Source: an uncultured Enterobacterales bacterium
GTDB lineage: Bacteria > Pseudomonadota > Gammaproteobacteria > Enterobacterales > CALYQQ01
Assembly: GCA_945288535.1 (NCBI GenBank)
Contig: CALYQQ010000002.1
Coordinates: forward strand, 1-64,000
Length of the DNA: 64,000 bases
Direction of reading: 5' to 3'
The position numbers were made by a program, and so were the translations under genes. The notes beneath the pieces are model-generated. The model made no database searches. It saw nothing but the letters and a program-made list of their open reading frames with translations, and had not been told where the DNA came from. Positions 1 to 9,719 of this stretch are shown here, in pieces. Numbering within the stretch: the first letter of the stretch is position 1; each line of letters opens with the position of its first letter.

Positions 1-240
1 TCCTATACCTCCTATACCTCTTATTTACTATCATTAATATCAATAAGTGTAGTTAACTTACAAATTACTTTTTCATATTGTGATCATATTATGTTCTATT
101 TTAGTATATATTTAAGCAAATAATATTTTTTAATAAGAGGTGAGTGTCAATATAATATTTTATTTACTTATTAATAAAAAATCTATTAAAAATAGATAGA
201 TGAATTATTAGACACGTAAAAGCAGCTCAGTTTAAAAAAA

Positions 241-271
241 CCGCCTGCGCGAATTATCACAGGCGATTTTT
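241..271. terminator. Bidirectional terminator after lpxL
   Basis: A GC stem (CGCCTG at 242-247, CAGGCG at 259-264) is followed by a T run on the plus strand and preceded by an A run, so it also gives a U-tailed hairpin on the minus strand. It lies just past the lpxL stop. The 240 bases before it are AT-rich and hold no gene that I can see; bases 1-20 carry a short direct repeat of TCCTATACC. Confidence 0.8.
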
Positions 272-299
272 TACGGTGCTCGAGACGTAATAATAAATG

Positions 300-1250
300 T
301 CAATTATCTATTTGATAAAATGATTCTTGTCCTTCAGGACGCGTTTTAAAGCGACGATGTAACCACATATATTGTTCAGGCGCTAACATAATTTCTTTTT
401 CAATAAGCCTATTCATATAAGCGGCAGCCATTACTTCATCGTCGAGTGGGAAATCATGTGCCTCTTCAGCGATATGCAATGTATAACCTTGATAGCCAGC
501 ATCACGAATAGTAACAAAAGGGATTAGTGCTGGAGAATGTCCCATGCGCATTAATATACTTGTTCCAATGGTTGTCGCAGCTTCTTTTACTGCAAAAAAA
601 GGCACAAAAACACTATTTTTAGGACCATAATCGTGATCGGGTGCATACCAAAGTAGTTCACCTTTTTTTAGTGCAGCGATCATTCCTCTAATATCACGAC
701 GATTTAACATATATTTATTACTACGTAAACGTCCTTTCGTTTGTAGCCAATCCATTAATGGATTATCATGGGGTCGATAAACACCTACGCCTGGTGATAT
801 CATGCCCAATGCTCTTGCACCTAGCTCTAATGTTAGAAAGTGCATACCTAATAAGAGAATACCTCGTTGCCCTTTAATTTTAGTGATATTTTCCACACCA
901 GAATAATTAATCCATTTTTTTATTCTTTTATCTGACCAAAACCAAGCCATGCCAGTTTCAAAAATTGCCATACCTGTAGATTCAAAATTATGGATTAAAA
1001 GTTGCTGAATTTGCTCGGTATTATAGTGAGGAAAACAGAGTTCCAGATTGCGTTTAGCAATAGCAGCACGCCGTTTACAAAGACGTAAAGATACGTGTCC
1101 AAGCCGGTATCCAATAAACCGTATTATTGGATAAGGTAAACTTACAATAACATAAAGTAAACCGATGCCTAGCCAAGTGATCCAATATTTAGGATGAAGT
1201 AAGTTATAACTAAATTGTGGATATACATGATTATTTGTCATAGTGTTCAT
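300..1250 (-). CDS. lpxL: Lipid A biosynthesis acyltransferase, LpxL/LpxP type
   Basis: This enzyme transfers a secondary acyl chain (lauroyl, or palmitoleoyl in the LpxP variant) from acyl-ACP to Kdo2-lipid IVA at the inner membrane. The protein has the expected length (316 residues), an N-terminal membrane-anchoring segment around residues 25-45, and the catalytic HX4E box as HFLTLE at 137-142. It is close to E. coli LpxL through most of its length, including the C-terminal [13 protein letters not shown]. It is divergent from hldE, another LPS gene, with about 120 bp between them. LpxL and LpxP are hard to separate from sequence alone, so the acyl-chain choice is open. Starts at residue 1 or 4 are both possible; neither has a strong ribosome site. 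Confidence 0.92.
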   Translation of the reverse strand: MNTMTNNHVYPQFSYNLLHPKYWITWLGIGLLYVIVSLPYPIIRFIGYRLGHVSLRLCKRRAAIAKRNLELCFPHYNTEQIQQLLIHNFESTGMAIFETGMAWFWSDKRIKKWINYSGVENITKIKGQRGILLLGMHFLTLELGARALGMISPGVGVYRPHDNPLMDWLQTKGRLRSNKYMLNRRDIRGMIAALKKGELLWYAPDHDYGPKNSVFVPFFAVKEAATTIGTSILMRMGHSPALIPFVTIRDAGYQGYTLHIAEEAHDFPLDDEVMAAAYMNRLIEKEIMLAPEQYMWLHRRFKTRPEGQESFYQIDN

Positions 1251-1370
1251 ATACGATATTACAGAAAAATTCGTTAGGCATGCAATTTTTTAGTAAAAGC
1301 GCGCTATCTAACAGTATATAATAAAGGCATTTAAACAGTTAAATCTATCTATTAATAATTGGAGTATGGA

Positions 1371-2801
1371 ATGAAGGTGACTTTACCGGCCTTTTCCCAA
1401 GCGGATGTTTTAGTCATTGGCGATGTTATGTTGGATCGATACTGGTCTGGTCCAACTGATCGTATATCGCCGGAAGCACCAGTCCCCGTGGTTAAAATTA
1501 ATGGCATAGAAGAACGTCCTGGTGGTGCGGCAAATGTGGCTGTAAATATTGCTTCTTTAGGTGCTCAAGCTCATATTATTGGCTTTACTGGCAAAGATGA
1601 AGCCGCTCAAATATTAATAAGTAAACTTGAATCAGTAAAAGTAAAATGCCATTTTGTAACTTCCGAGCTACATCCAACTATTACGAAACTGCGTATTCTT
1701 TCTCGTCATCAACAACTACTGCGCCTTGATTTTGAACAATCTTTTTATGGAATGGCTGCTACTCCAATTATAGAACAGATGGTAGCAATTTTACCGACTA
1801 CTGGAGCAATAATTTTATCTGATTATGCTAAAGGCGCATTAGATGCCGTTCAATCTATGATTAAACAGGCGAAACAATACGATGTTCCTGTTTTAATTGA
1901 TCCAAAAGGAACTGATTTTAAACGATATCATGGCGCTACACTATTAACTCCAAATTTAGCAGAATTTGAAGCGGTTGTCGGTAAATGCCATAGTGATGCA
2001 GATATTATTAAGCGTGGTCAACAGCTAATGAGTGATCTTGATCTAAGCGCATTATTAGTAACACGTTCAGAACAAGGAATGACATTATTACAAAGGGATA
2101 AACCTGCATTACATCTGCCAACACAAGCTCAAGAAGTTTATGATGTGACCGGCGCGGGTGATACAGTTATTGCAACCTTAGCAGCAGCCCTTGCTGCTGG
2201 GACACCATTAGATGAAGCCTGTTTCCTTGCCAATGCAGCGGCCGGAGTTGTTGTTGGTAAATTAGGAACGTCAATAGTCACGCCTATAGAATTAGAAAAC
2301 GCCATTAGAGGAAGAACTGAGTTAGGTTTTGGTGTTATAACAGAACATGAACTAAAACAAGCCGTAAAGGCTGCTCGTATGCGTGGTGAGCGTATTGTAA
2401 TGACAAATGGGTGTTTTGATATTTTACACGCAGGTCATGTTTCCTATTTAGCTAATGCAAGGAAATTAGGTGATCGATTAATTGTCGCTGTTAATAGTGA
2501 TGAATCTATAAAACGTTTAAAAGGAAAACAACGGCCTATTAATCCACTTGCGCAACGTATGGTTGTTTTGTCTGCGCTTGAATCTGTAGACTGGGTTATT
2601 GCATTTAATGAAGATACACCACAACGTCTAATTTCGACGATTTTGCCCGATATTTTAGTAAAAGGGGGGGATTATCGGCCTGATGAAATTGCTGGTAGCC
2701 AAGAAGTATTAGCGGCTGGGGGGCAAGTTAAAGTGCTTAATTTTGAAGAGGGTTGTTCTACGAGTAACATTATTAATACCATTTTAACGCAGAATCAGTA
2801 A
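1371..2801 (+). CDS. hldE: Bifunctional heptose 7-phosphate kinase / heptose 1-phosphate adenylyltransferase
   Basis: HldE carries out two steps of ADP-heptose synthesis for the LPS inner core. Residues 1 to about 318 form the PfkB/ribokinase-type kinase, with the sugar-kinase signature VTGAGDT and its catalytic Asp near 264. Residues from about 340 form the nucleotidyltransferase with the HAGH motif at about 353-356. The chosen ATG has a GGAG six bases upstream and gives 476 residues, matching the E. coli enzyme (477); a longer reading from a TTG at 1359 has no support. Neighbouring lpxL is divergent, so this pair serves outer-membrane lipopolysaccharide. Confidence 0.97.
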   Translation: MKVTLPAFSQADVLVIGDVMLDRYWSGPTDRISPEAPVPVVKINGIEERPGGAANVAVNIASLGAQAHIIGFTGKDEAAQILISKLESVKVKCHFVTSELHPTITKLRILSRHQQLLRLDFEQSFYGMAATPIIEQMVAILPTTGAIILSDYAKGALDAVQSMIKQAKQYDVPVLIDPKGTDFKRYHGATLLTPNLAEFEAVVGKCHSDADIIKRGQQLMSDLDLSALLVTRSEQGMTLLQRDKPALHLPTQAQEVYDVTGAGDTVIATLAAALAAGTPLDEACFLANAAAGVVVGKLGTSIVTPIELENAIRGRTELGFGVITEHELKQAVKAARMRGERIVMTNGCFDILHAGHVSYLANARKLGDRLIVAVNSDESIKRLKGKQRPINPLAQRMVVLSALESVDWVIAFNEDTPQRLISTILPDILVKGGDYRPDEIAGSQEVLAAGGQVKVLNFEEGCSTSNIINTILTQNQ

Positions 2802-3114
2802 GCCATGAGAATTTAATCGAAAAGCGAAAAATAGTTGGGCTTTATCTAAAAAATAAGATTATTTACCTTATTTATTCAGTATATGCTTGCTATATCTTAA
2901 TGTACCTTACAATTTTAAGGTGTAGCAAGTGTATAAATACGACTAATTTTATTTTTAATGCGTAAATAAACTTGTTTTATTGTGCCAAGTAAATAATCAT
3001 CATCAATAACAATATTTTTTCTAGGCAATGAGTACTGCTCTGGATAAATAATTATATTAGTTTTTATTTATCTATTATTTATAAGTGGTTATATGTTACA
3101 TAATTCCATCATAA
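2802..3114. other. AT-rich spacer between hldE and ubiK
   Basis: No coding potential stands out here. In E. coli this interval holds glgS, yqiJ and yqiK; no remnant of them is recognisable. Confidence 0.5.
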
Positions 3115-3145
3115 ATAACGCAGAATACGATATGTTCTGCGTTAT
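3115..3145 (-). terminator. Terminator after ubiK
   Basis: An 11-bp perfect stem (ATAACGCAGAA at 3115-3125, TTCTGCGTTAT at 3135-3145) with a 9-base loop lies directly past the ubiK stop. Read on the minus strand it is followed by a T-rich stretch rather than a pure T run. Confidence 0.65.
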
Positions 3146-3155
3146 CAGGCCATGA

Positions 3156-3425
3156 TTAATTATCTTGATCGTTGTGTTGTTGATGAAGTTTAGTTTCTAA
3201 CTCAGCGAGCTGATGTTCTAATTGTGCTAGTTTTTCTCGAGTACGTAGTAAAACGTGTGTTTGTACATTAAATTCTTCACGTGTAACAAGGTCAAGTTTA
3301 CTTAGCTGATTATGTATTACTTGTTTTAATTTCTTTTCGACATCTTCACCAAAGTCACGAAGATTTTTAGGTAGAGCTTCTTGTACTTTTCGCGTAAATT
3401 CTTCAATTTTTTTAGGGTCAATCAT
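3156..3425 (-). CDS. ubiK: Ubiquinone biosynthesis accessory factor UbiK (YqiC)
   Basis: UbiK is a small accessory factor of the UbiJ-UbiK complex that supports ubiquinone synthesis, probably through lipid binding. The start MIDPKKIEE at 3425 has an AGGA seven bases upstream and matches the E. coli N terminus; an upstream in-frame start at 3452 would add nine residues without family support. The 89-residue product has an amphipathic N-terminal half ([11 protein letters not shown]) and a C-terminal coiled coil from about residue 52 ([19 protein letters not shown]), as expected for the family. Position next to ribB matches E. coli. Confidence 0.93.
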   Translation of the reverse strand: MIDPKKIEEFTRKVQEALPKNLRDFGEDVEKKLKQVIHNQLSKLDLVTREEFNVQTHVLLRTREKLAQLEHQLAELETKLHQQHNDQDN

Positions 3426-3603
3426 AGCCTGTCCTTTTATTGTATGACTCAAATAGCCACATAGAATTTAACTCATAGAGTTACATTATTTTACGATTGT
3501 TGCAAATCTTGTCGAAATTGGAGAGATTATTTTATCATCAATACTTTTAATTAATTATCTGAGGTTATTGTCAGTAAACAATGTAAACGGTATAGTAAGC
3601 TGT

Positions 3604-3818
3604 ACTTATTCTCAGGGCGGGGCGAAATTCCCCACCGGCGGTAACAATAATAGCTTAAGTTAATTTATTATTTATTTTAATCATTATTTTACGTATGCAA
3701 CGTAAAAATATTCTTGGTTATTATTGAAGCCCGCGAGCGCTTATTATTTATAATAAGGTCAGCAGATCTGGTGAAATACCAGAGCCGACGGTTATAGTCC
3801 GGATAGGAGAGAGTAACA
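3604..3818 (+). promoter_or_regulatory. FMN riboswitch (RFN element) of ribB
   Basis: The conserved RFN blocks are all present in order: CTCAGGGCGGGGCGAAATTC and CCCACCGGCGGTAA near 3611-3644, AGCCCGCGAGCGC near 3728-3740, CAGCAGATCTGGTGAAATACC near 3761-3781 and GCCGACGGTTATAGTCC near 3784-3800, closing with GGAGAGAGTAAC. FMN binding would repress ribB. The variable arm (3645-3726) is much longer than in E. coli and contains a nested hairpin. The leader continues about 105 bases to the ribB start and includes CCCTGATTCTGGTAA. Confidence 0.97.
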
Positions 3819-3923
3819 ACAAAACATAGAATAGAGCTTCTATGCCACGGTTATCGATCTTATGATCAACTCCTACAAATATGCCCTGATTCTGGTAACA
3901 CAATTATTGATGAGGATTTTACC

Positions 3924-4568
3924 ATGGATCAGATACGATCTTTTGAAAACCAAACTGCGATTGAACGAATTGAACATGCTATTACCGCTTTACAGGAAGG
4001 GCGTGGCGTTATGGTGCTTGATGATGAAGATCGAGAAAATGAAGGTGATATCGTTTTTGCTGCTGAAAATATAACGGTTGAGCAAATGGCTCTAACTATT
4101 CGTCATGGGAGTGGTATTGTTTGCCTTTGCTTGACAGAAGAAGATTGTCAGAAACTTGAATTACCTTTGATGGTACCTGTCAATTCCAGTCGTTACCAAA
4201 CAGGATTTACTGTGACAATTGAGGCTGCACAAGGGGTTTCTACGGGGGTTTCTGCTGCAGATCGTGTAACAACAATTCGTACGGCTATAGCTGATAATGC
4301 AAAACCAACTGATTTAAATCGTCCTGGCCATGTTTTCCCATTACGCGCGAGAAATGGTGGTGTGCTTGTTCGAGGCGGTCATACGGAAGCTTCTGTCGAT
4401 TTGGCTCGTTTAGCGGGTTTAAAACCTGCAGGTGTCCTTTGTGAATTAACGAATGATGATGGTACCATGGCTCGCGCCATTGAAGTTATTCATTTTGCTG
4501 AAAAGCATCATATGCCTGTTATCACTATTCAGGATCTTATTGAGTACCGCAAAATCAAAGGTTGTTAA
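3924..4568 (+). CDS. ribB: 3,4-dihydroxy-2-butanone-4-phosphate synthase
   Basis: RibB converts ribulose 5-phosphate to 3,4-dihydroxy-2-butanone 4-phosphate plus formate, supplying the four-carbon unit of riboflavin. The 214-residue protein keeps the acidic metal-binding loop [10 protein letters not shown] near residues 33-42, the IRHGSGIVC segment, and the RPGHVFPL and RGGHTEA motifs, and ends close to the E. coli length (217). It is a stand-alone RibB, not fused to GTP cyclohydrolase II. A GAGG precedes the ATG. Expression should be controlled by the FMN riboswitch directly upstream. Confidence 0.98.
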   Translation: MDQIRSFENQTAIERIEHAITALQEGRGVMVLDDEDRENEGDIVFAAENITVEQMALTIRHGSGIVCLCLTEEDCQKLELPLMVPVNSSRYQTGFTVTIEAAQGVSTGVSAADRVTTIRTAIADNAKPTDLNRPGHVFPLRARNGGVLVRGGHTEASVDLARLAGLKPAGVLCELTNDDGTMARAIEVIHFAEKHHMPVITIQDLIEYRKIKGC

Positions 4569-4702
4569 TTAAGTCACTATAAATATTTTTATTGAATTAA
4601 CTAAAAAAGAATAATTAACATAGACTGAATAGGGTATATAGGATATCCCTAAATCGCATTAAGTGTGGTTATCAGAGTATTAATTAGATTATGTTGTAAT
4701 AG

Positions 4703-4731
4703 AAAAAGTGCGTGCAGGTAGGCCTGCACGC
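4703..4731 (-). terminator. Terminator after ygiC
   Basis: A 9-bp perfect GC-rich stem (GCGTGCAGG at 4710-4718, CCTGCACGC at 4723-4731) with a 4-base loop is followed on the minus strand by ACTTTTTCT. It ends the ygiBC transcript and separates it from convergent ribB. Confidence 0.85.
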
Positions 4732-4759
4732 GGTTAGAACATTAAATTTTTGTATTTAT

Positions 4760-5923
4760 TTAATCAATAATAGCATGAGGATAAAAGCGCGATAGATCTT
4801 GTGTTATCGGCGATTTATCTTCCCGAATACAAAGACCACAAGGTTGATCATCTACTAGCCAACTGCCTACAAGGGTATGATTACCGTCAAAAACAGGTAA
4901 TGGATGATAAGCCTGAATAATTGTTCCTTCCTCACCGTAAGGTCCATCGACACTATGAGTTTCTCGGCCATTTTCAATAATTTGGATATTGGCACCTTCT
5001 CTAGAAAATAATGGTTTACGCACATATCGTGACATATGTGGATGGAAACGATCATCAGAAAAATAAGCTTCCAGCAAATTTGGATGGTTAGGAAACAGCT
5101 GCCATAACATAGGTAACAAAGCTTTATTAGAAATAATACTTTTCCAACCTGGTTCAAACCAACGAACGCCACAATCTGTTATTTTTGTGGAAAAATCCTC
5201 ACGAAACATAAATTCCCAAGGATAGAGCTTAAATAAATTGACAATTATTTGATTATTTAAATCAGTAAATTGACCTTTTTCACCTAAACCAATATCGTTA
5301 ATAAAGACAAATTCACTTTCTATACCTGCATCTAGAGCACAATCTTGAAGATATTGAACTGTTCCCCGATCTTCCTCAGTATCTTGGCAGCAAGAGAAAT
5401 GCATAAAATGAATATTGTACGCCTCTTTTAGATGTTGAAAGCGTTCGATTAAACATTCCTGAATATTATTATATTGATCGGTATCTGTAGGTAAATTACC
5501 GATATTAATTTGATCTTCTAGCCAAATCCATTGGAAAAAACTACTTTCATACAATGAGGTAGGCGTATCTGCATTATTTTCTAGCAGTTTAGGAGGATGA
5601 ATACCATCATAGGCAAAATCTAACCGAGAATAAAGCGAAGGTTGAGAGAGTTGCCAAGATGAACGGACAAATTCCCAGCAATGTTTAGGGATTTGAAAGC
5701 GCGTTAATAATTCTTCGTTATTAACAACTTTATCTACAACCTCTAAACACATCTGATGGATTTCAGCCGTCGCCTCTTCAATTTCTTCAATTTGGGCTAA
5801 AGTAAATTGATAATATGCATCCTCACACCAATAAGGTTCACCATACATAGTGTGAAAATTAAAACCATATTCAATGGCTTTTTCTTGCCAATTAGAGCGT
5901 TGTTTTATAGGAATGCGTTTCAT
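4760..5923 (-). CDS. ygiC: YgiC, glutathionylspermidine-synthase-like ATP-grasp protein
   Basis: This 387-residue protein is close to E. coli YgiC (386 residues) over its full length. It belongs to the glutathionylspermidine synthase C-terminal-domain family, an ATP-grasp carbon-nitrogen ligase fold without the amidase domain of Gsp. The N-terminal signature [14 protein letters not shown] and the substrate-side [11 protein letters not shown] segment are present, as is the C-terminal GSWLVDDQP. The substrate of YgiC is not established. It follows ygiB by 12 bases on the same strand, an arrangement shared with E. coli. Confidence 0.93.
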   Translation of the reverse strand: MKRIPIKQRSNWQEKAIEYGFNFHTMYGEPYWCEDAYYQFTLAQIEEIEEATAEIHQMCLEVVDKVVNNEELLTRFQIPKHCWEFVRSSWQLSQPSLYSRLDFAYDGIHPPKLLENNADTPTSLYESSFFQWIWLEDQINIGNLPTDTDQYNNIQECLIERFQHLKEAYNIHFMHFSCCQDTEEDRGTVQYLQDCALDAGIESEFVFINDIGLGEKGQFTDLNNQIIVNLFKLYPWEFMFREDFSTKITDCGVRWFEPGWKSIISNKALLPMLWQLFPNHPNLLEAYFSDDRFHPHMSRYVRKPLFSREGANIQIIENGRETHSVDGPYGEEGTIIQAYHPLPVFDGNHTLVGSWLVDDQPCGLCIREDKSPITQDLSRFYPHAIID

Positions 5924-5935
5924 TAACCAGCCTTA

Positions 5936-6595
5936 TTAACCACCAAAAGAACGATGGGTACTTGAAGAAGAGCGACTACTTGCCACGGTTGTGGCAGAAG
6001 ATGCTTTTGCTACAGTTCGACCGAATCCACCACGTGTCGTTGTTGTCGTTGTTGCTGGCTTTGGTCTAAACACATCTTTATTCACATTAACGGAACGTCC
6101 CATTGATGAAGCACCAGCGACTTTTCGACCAGAAGCATCAACAAAATTACCTTTAGTCGCAGTGCCACTAAATAATGGTGTATTAGAGAATATACCACTA
6201 GATAAACGACCAAACATATAACCCGCCATTAACGGCATCCAGGATGAATTACTTTGATTAACATGTGAATTTGTTACATTATCCGATTGGGGGCTAGCTA
6301 TACAGGCCTTTTCGCTAAACTCTTCAATACAGGCTTCACGACTCGCATATTTGGGGGCAGTTTTTTCCGCTTCTTTTATTGCTTGTTGATAAGATTCAGT
6401 ACACTCGTTAACCATTGATGGATTTTTTTGGATACATTGCTCAGCATTTTGATATAAAGTAACTGTTTCGTCCGTTTTATCTTGACAACCGGTTAAAAAT
6501 AACGCTGTGCTAATAGCTAATGCTAAAGGAGCAATGGTATAACAGCGTAATGCTTTTCTAAACATACTATGATTAATATCTTTTGTTTTTTTCAT
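5936..6595 (-). CDS. ygiB: YgiB, DUF1190 lipoprotein
   Basis: A predicted lipoprotein of about 219 residues matching E. coli YgiB (DUF1190). The N-terminal hydrophobic segment ends in the lipobox LTGC (Cys about residue 37 from the MKKTKD start). The mature part has the conserved YQNAEQC, TAPKYASREACIEEF and FWMPLMAGYMFGR-like (SWMPLMAGYMFGR) blocks. The C terminus is a low-complexity Thr/Ser/Arg tail with TTTTTTRGGFG. In E. coli the pair ygiBC lies downstream of tolC; no tolC is seen upstream here. Function is unknown; membrane or envelope role is inference. Confidence 0.92.
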   Translation of the reverse strand: MKKTKDINHSMFRKALRCYTIAPLALAISTALFLTGCQDKTDETVTLYQNAEQCIQKNPSMVNECTESYQQAIKEAEKTAPKYASREACIEEFSEKACIASPQSDNVTNSHVNQSNSSWMPLMAGYMFGRLSSGIFSNTPLFSGTATKGNFVDASGRKVAGASSMGRSVNVNKDVFRPKPATTTTTTRGGFGRTVAKASSATTVASSRSSSSTHRSFGG

Positions 6596-6601
6596 TGTCA
6601 T

Positions 6602-7136
6602 CGCTATTTTCTCTTTTCTTATCGAAAGGGTGAAGTATTGGGATAACCATACTGTTTATTATTAGCTATTTTATACAATAGAGCGTTATTTTATAAAACA
6701 GAAAATGCGTTGGCACTCTCCCAAAATATACAACAAGTGCTTTATTTTTTAAATAAGTTTTTATAATTTACAAAAATAAATTTAAATAAATTATTTATAA
6801 TAATATCAATATAATATCTAAAAATTATTTTATAAAAATATATTTATTAAAATAATTAAATTATAATAACGTAATGATATTTATATTATTATATAAAAAT
6901 AACAATATATTATTATTAAAATAATAATTAAATTAATTCTATTTATTAGAAGATTATCTCATGATTGAATATTTATTTTACTTTGTTTAGTAATTAATAT
7001 AAAGAATTAAATAAAATTACTGACCATATATATAATATCAACGCTATTTTAGTGATTATAATGCGATATTATATGAATAGCGTAAGCTAATTTAATACTA
7101 ACGCGATAGTAAATGTATTGCTGAGTGAGGATTAGT
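6602..7136. other. Very AT-rich spacer upstream of ygiB and prpF
   Basis: About 535 bp, with 6720-7020 almost purely A and T in short homopolymers. No open reading frame or RNA gene is supported. It must hold the divergent promoters of ygiBC and the prpF-like gene. The place of tolC in the E. coli order is occupied by this spacer. Confidence 0.5.
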
Positions 7137-8276
7137 ATGGAAAAGGCTATAAAATGTTTATGGATGCGGGGTGGCACCAGTAAAGGCGGTTGTTTTTTAG
7201 AATCTGAATTATCTAATGATATTACTCTACAGAATCGCTTATTAAGCAGGATTTATGGCAGCTTTGATATTTCTGGACGCCAAATCGATGGGATGGGTGG
7301 CGCAACATCAACAACGAGCAAAGCTGTCATTGTTAGCAAACGTCAAGGAGAGCCAAATGGTGTTAACTATACTTTTGCTCAGATAGATATTGCTACTGAT
7401 CTTATCGATCGTAAAGGTAATTGTGGCAATATGTCAGCAACTGTTGGTCCGTTTGCTATTGAAAATGGCTTGATCGACATTATCACAGAACCAGTGACAC
7501 AGGTACGTATTTTTAATACCAATACCCAAAAAACGATAATAGCCCATGTACCGGTAAAAAATGGTAAAGTTATCTACCAAGGAGATTACGCCATTTCAGG
7601 TGTTCCTGGTACGGCAGCCAAAATTCGGCTTGATTTTTTACAACCGGGAGGTGCAGTAACGCATAAATTATTACCAACAGGCCACGTTATCGATCATATT
7701 TCACTGATAAAGGGTGAAACTATTACAATATCCATTGTTGATGCCACGAATCCTGTCGTATTTGTACAAGCAAAAGATCTTGGGTTGACGGGAAGCGAAA
7801 TGCCAAAAGTAATTGATAATCAATCCGCGTTACTAGCAAAAATGTTGGCTATTCGCGAAAAGGCCTCTGTATTATCAGGAATAGCAAGCACTATAGAAGA
7901 GGCGCGAGCTATTCCCGCGATACCAAAATTTTGTCTTATTGCTGAACCTGCTGACTACACAGCTGTAACTGGAGAAAAAATAACTATAAAGCAAATTGAT
8001 TTACAAGCAAGAATGCTCTCAATGGGAAAATTACACCCAGCACTTGCTATTACAGGAGGTATCTGTATTGGTGTTGCTGCTAAAATTCCAGGAACATTAG
8101 TTAATCAGATTGTGACCGAAGCTTCTGTCAACGACGAAATTCGTATTGGTCATTGTAGTGGTATTTTAGCGGTGGGGGCTCGCGTTCAAGTAAAAGAACA
8201 AATAGAAGCATTATGTGGAACAGTGTTCAGAACAGCACGCGTATTGATGCGTGGTGAAGTTATTATTGAAGATTAA
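7137..8276 (+). CDS. PrpF-family isomerase
   Basis: A 379-residue protein of the PrpF family (diaminopimelate-epimerase-like fold), which includes 2-methylaconitate isomerase and 4-oxalomesaconate tautomerase. The family N terminus MRGGTSKG is present near residue 10, followed by the GGATSTTSKAV segment and the GNCGNMSA segment near residue 100. No methylcitrate-cycle genes (prpB, prpC, prpD) or aromatic catabolism genes lie nearby, so the substrate cannot be named. The ATG at 7137 is preceded by GTGAGG; an upstream GTG at 7125 is part of that site. The gene looks intact. Confidence 0.85.
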   Translation: MEKAIKCLWMRGGTSKGGCFLESELSNDITLQNRLLSRIYGSFDISGRQIDGMGGATSTTSKAVIVSKRQGEPNGVNYTFAQIDIATDLIDRKGNCGNMSATVGPFAIENGLIDIITEPVTQVRIFNTNTQKTIIAHVPVKNGKVIYQGDYAISGVPGTAAKIRLDFLQPGGAVTHKLLPTGHVIDHISLIKGETITISIVDATNPVVFVQAKDLGLTGSEMPKVIDNQSALLAKMLAIREKASVLSGIASTIEEARAIPAIPKFCLIAEPADYTAVTGEKITIKQIDLQARMLSMGKLHPALAITGGICIGVAAKIPGTLVNQIVTEASVNDEIRIGHCSGILAVGARVQVKEQIEALCGTVFRTARVLMRGEVIIED

Positions 8277-8469
8277 ATAAGTCTGTATAATGTCTATATA
8301 TATATTAATTTATAATTATACTAAATTAACCCACTATCTGTTTAGTTAGAGTTGCTTTTTTATTTGTGATGGCATAGTGTTTTGTTCAATTATGTAATAT
8401 TTACACAACATAATATCATAACGCTACATTACTATTAAAAATTATTCTAATCAAAAATGGAGTTATAGT

Positions 8470-9148
8470 TTGTTGTATCGTGTACCTGCTTCAACCCATG
8501 AAATCTATCAATAATTACAATATATACCACTATTAGATGGACTTTCTAAAAAAACAGTACAAGGATTAGTTAAAGATTGTTATCGCGCCTCTTTTACATC
8601 AGATACGTTTCTTTTTCAGGAAGGTAATGAAGTAACCTTTTGTCCTTTCATTGAATCAGGAAAAGTAGAAGTATTTCGAACTAGCTACGATGGTAATGAG
8701 AAAATTTTTGGTTTATTTTCAGTTGGTAAAGTAATCGCACTAGCAGCAATTTTTATGCCATATGGACGTTATCCAATGACGGCAAGAGCTAAAACAAATG
8801 GTCAAGGATGCAATTACGTCCATATCCTTTCGTCCTACAGGTTGCTAAACATAGTTTAAAACTATCACTGCCTTCAACAAGATTGATTGGTTAACATCAA
8901 GCTCAGCCGCTGAGTGTTTAGCGGCTTATTTGTGTGAATTGCAAAAAAACCAAGGCACATCACAATTCGATATACCATTAACACGTACGTAATTAGCAGC
9001 AATTTTAGGCGTACGTAGTGAAACACTTAGCAGGATCCTGACAAACTGGCAACGTCAAAAAGTTATTAAGTATACAGGTAAACATATTAGTATTATTAAC
9101 AGCCACTATTTGAATCAACTCGCTTTTGCTGCAATACGGCCATTTTAA
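8470..9148 (+). pseudogene. Decayed Crp/Fnr-family transcription regulator
   Basis: Reading through the damage gives a cyclic-nucleotide-binding-like domain (FTSDTFLFQEGNEVTFCPF, then GKVEVFRTSYDGNEKIFGLF) in one frame and a winged-helix C terminus (LAAILGVRSETLSRILTNW, QRQKVI) in another. There is a TAA at 8512, a frame change near 8860, and another TAA just before LAAILGV where Gln is expected. The ATG start is not recoverable. It ends about 20 bases from the nrdG stop on the opposite strand. It is a dead regulator of the oxygen- or NO-responsive family, but the exact ortholog is not clear. Confidence 0.8.
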
Positions 9149-9166
9149 TTAAGCAAATACAATAAA

Positions 9167-9634
9167 TTAACGTAAACGATGAATAATTTGATTACTGCTT
9201 CCTCGCCATATCAACGCAGGATCAGCTAATCGTTTATCAAAACGGCCATCAATTAATACATTAATTAAATCGACAATTTGCATTTGTTCACAGGTTAATT
9301 CATTTAATTGATAACCTGTCCATAACCAAATCGTTTTATCAGTAGGACATTCTGCGCGTACACGCTTTATTAAAGAAAGGATCTCAGGTACATTAGCCGG
9401 ATGAAGTGGATCGCCACCTGATAAAGATAATCCTTGACGAATAATAGTGTTATCATTCAGATCGGCAATAATTTGATCAGCCAATTCTGTTGTAAAAAGA
9501 TGGCCTGAATCAGTCCGCCAGGTACTTTTATTATAGCAACCTGGGCACTTATGAATGCATCCAGAAACAAATAACGTGCAGCGTGTTCCTTCACCATTGA
9601 CGACATCAACAGGATAATATTGGTGATAATTCAT
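9167..9634 (-). CDS. nrdG: Anaerobic ribonucleotide reductase activating protein
   Basis: NrdG is the radical SAM activase that generates the glycyl radical on NrdD under anaerobic conditions. The 155-residue protein has the 4Fe-4S motif C26, C30 and C33 (CIHKCPGC), and the LSGGDPL segment typical of SAM binding. Length matches E. coli NrdG (154). It lies downstream of nrdD on the same strand, 85 bases away, with a strong hairpin in the gap. Confidence 0.97.
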   Translation of the reverse strand: MNYHQYYPVDVVNGEGTRCTLFVSGCIHKCPGCYNKSTWRTDSGHLFTTELADQIIADLNDNTIIRQGLSLSGGDPLHPANVPEILSLIKRVRAECPTDKTIWLWTGYQLNELTCEQMQIVDLINVLIDGRFDKRLADPALIWRGSSNQIIHRLR

Positions 9635-9662
9635 AATATTAAGTATTAATAATCATAATTAA

Positions 9663-9699
9663 TTAACAGAAGCATCATTAATGATGATGCTTCTGTTAA
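9663..9699 (-). terminator. 16-bp perfect hairpin between nrdD and nrdG
   Basis: Arms at 9663-9678 and 9684-9699 are perfectly complementary with a 5-base loop. It lies in the 85-base nrdD-nrdG gap. Past it on the minus strand comes TTAATTATGATTATT, which is T-rich but not a clean U tract. It may be a leaky terminator or an mRNA-stability hairpin that lowers nrdG relative to nrdD. Confidence 0.55.
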
Positions 9700-9719
9700 T
9701 GGGTAGCAGTAAAGATAAA

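Noticed and set aside
3862-4074. 70-codon frame overlapping the ribB start
   Set aside because: It covers the riboswitch leader and the ribB 5' end in another frame and has no family signal.
5991-6221. Open frame antisense to ygiB
   Set aside because: It is a shadow of the Thr/Ser/Arg-rich ygiB coding sequence.
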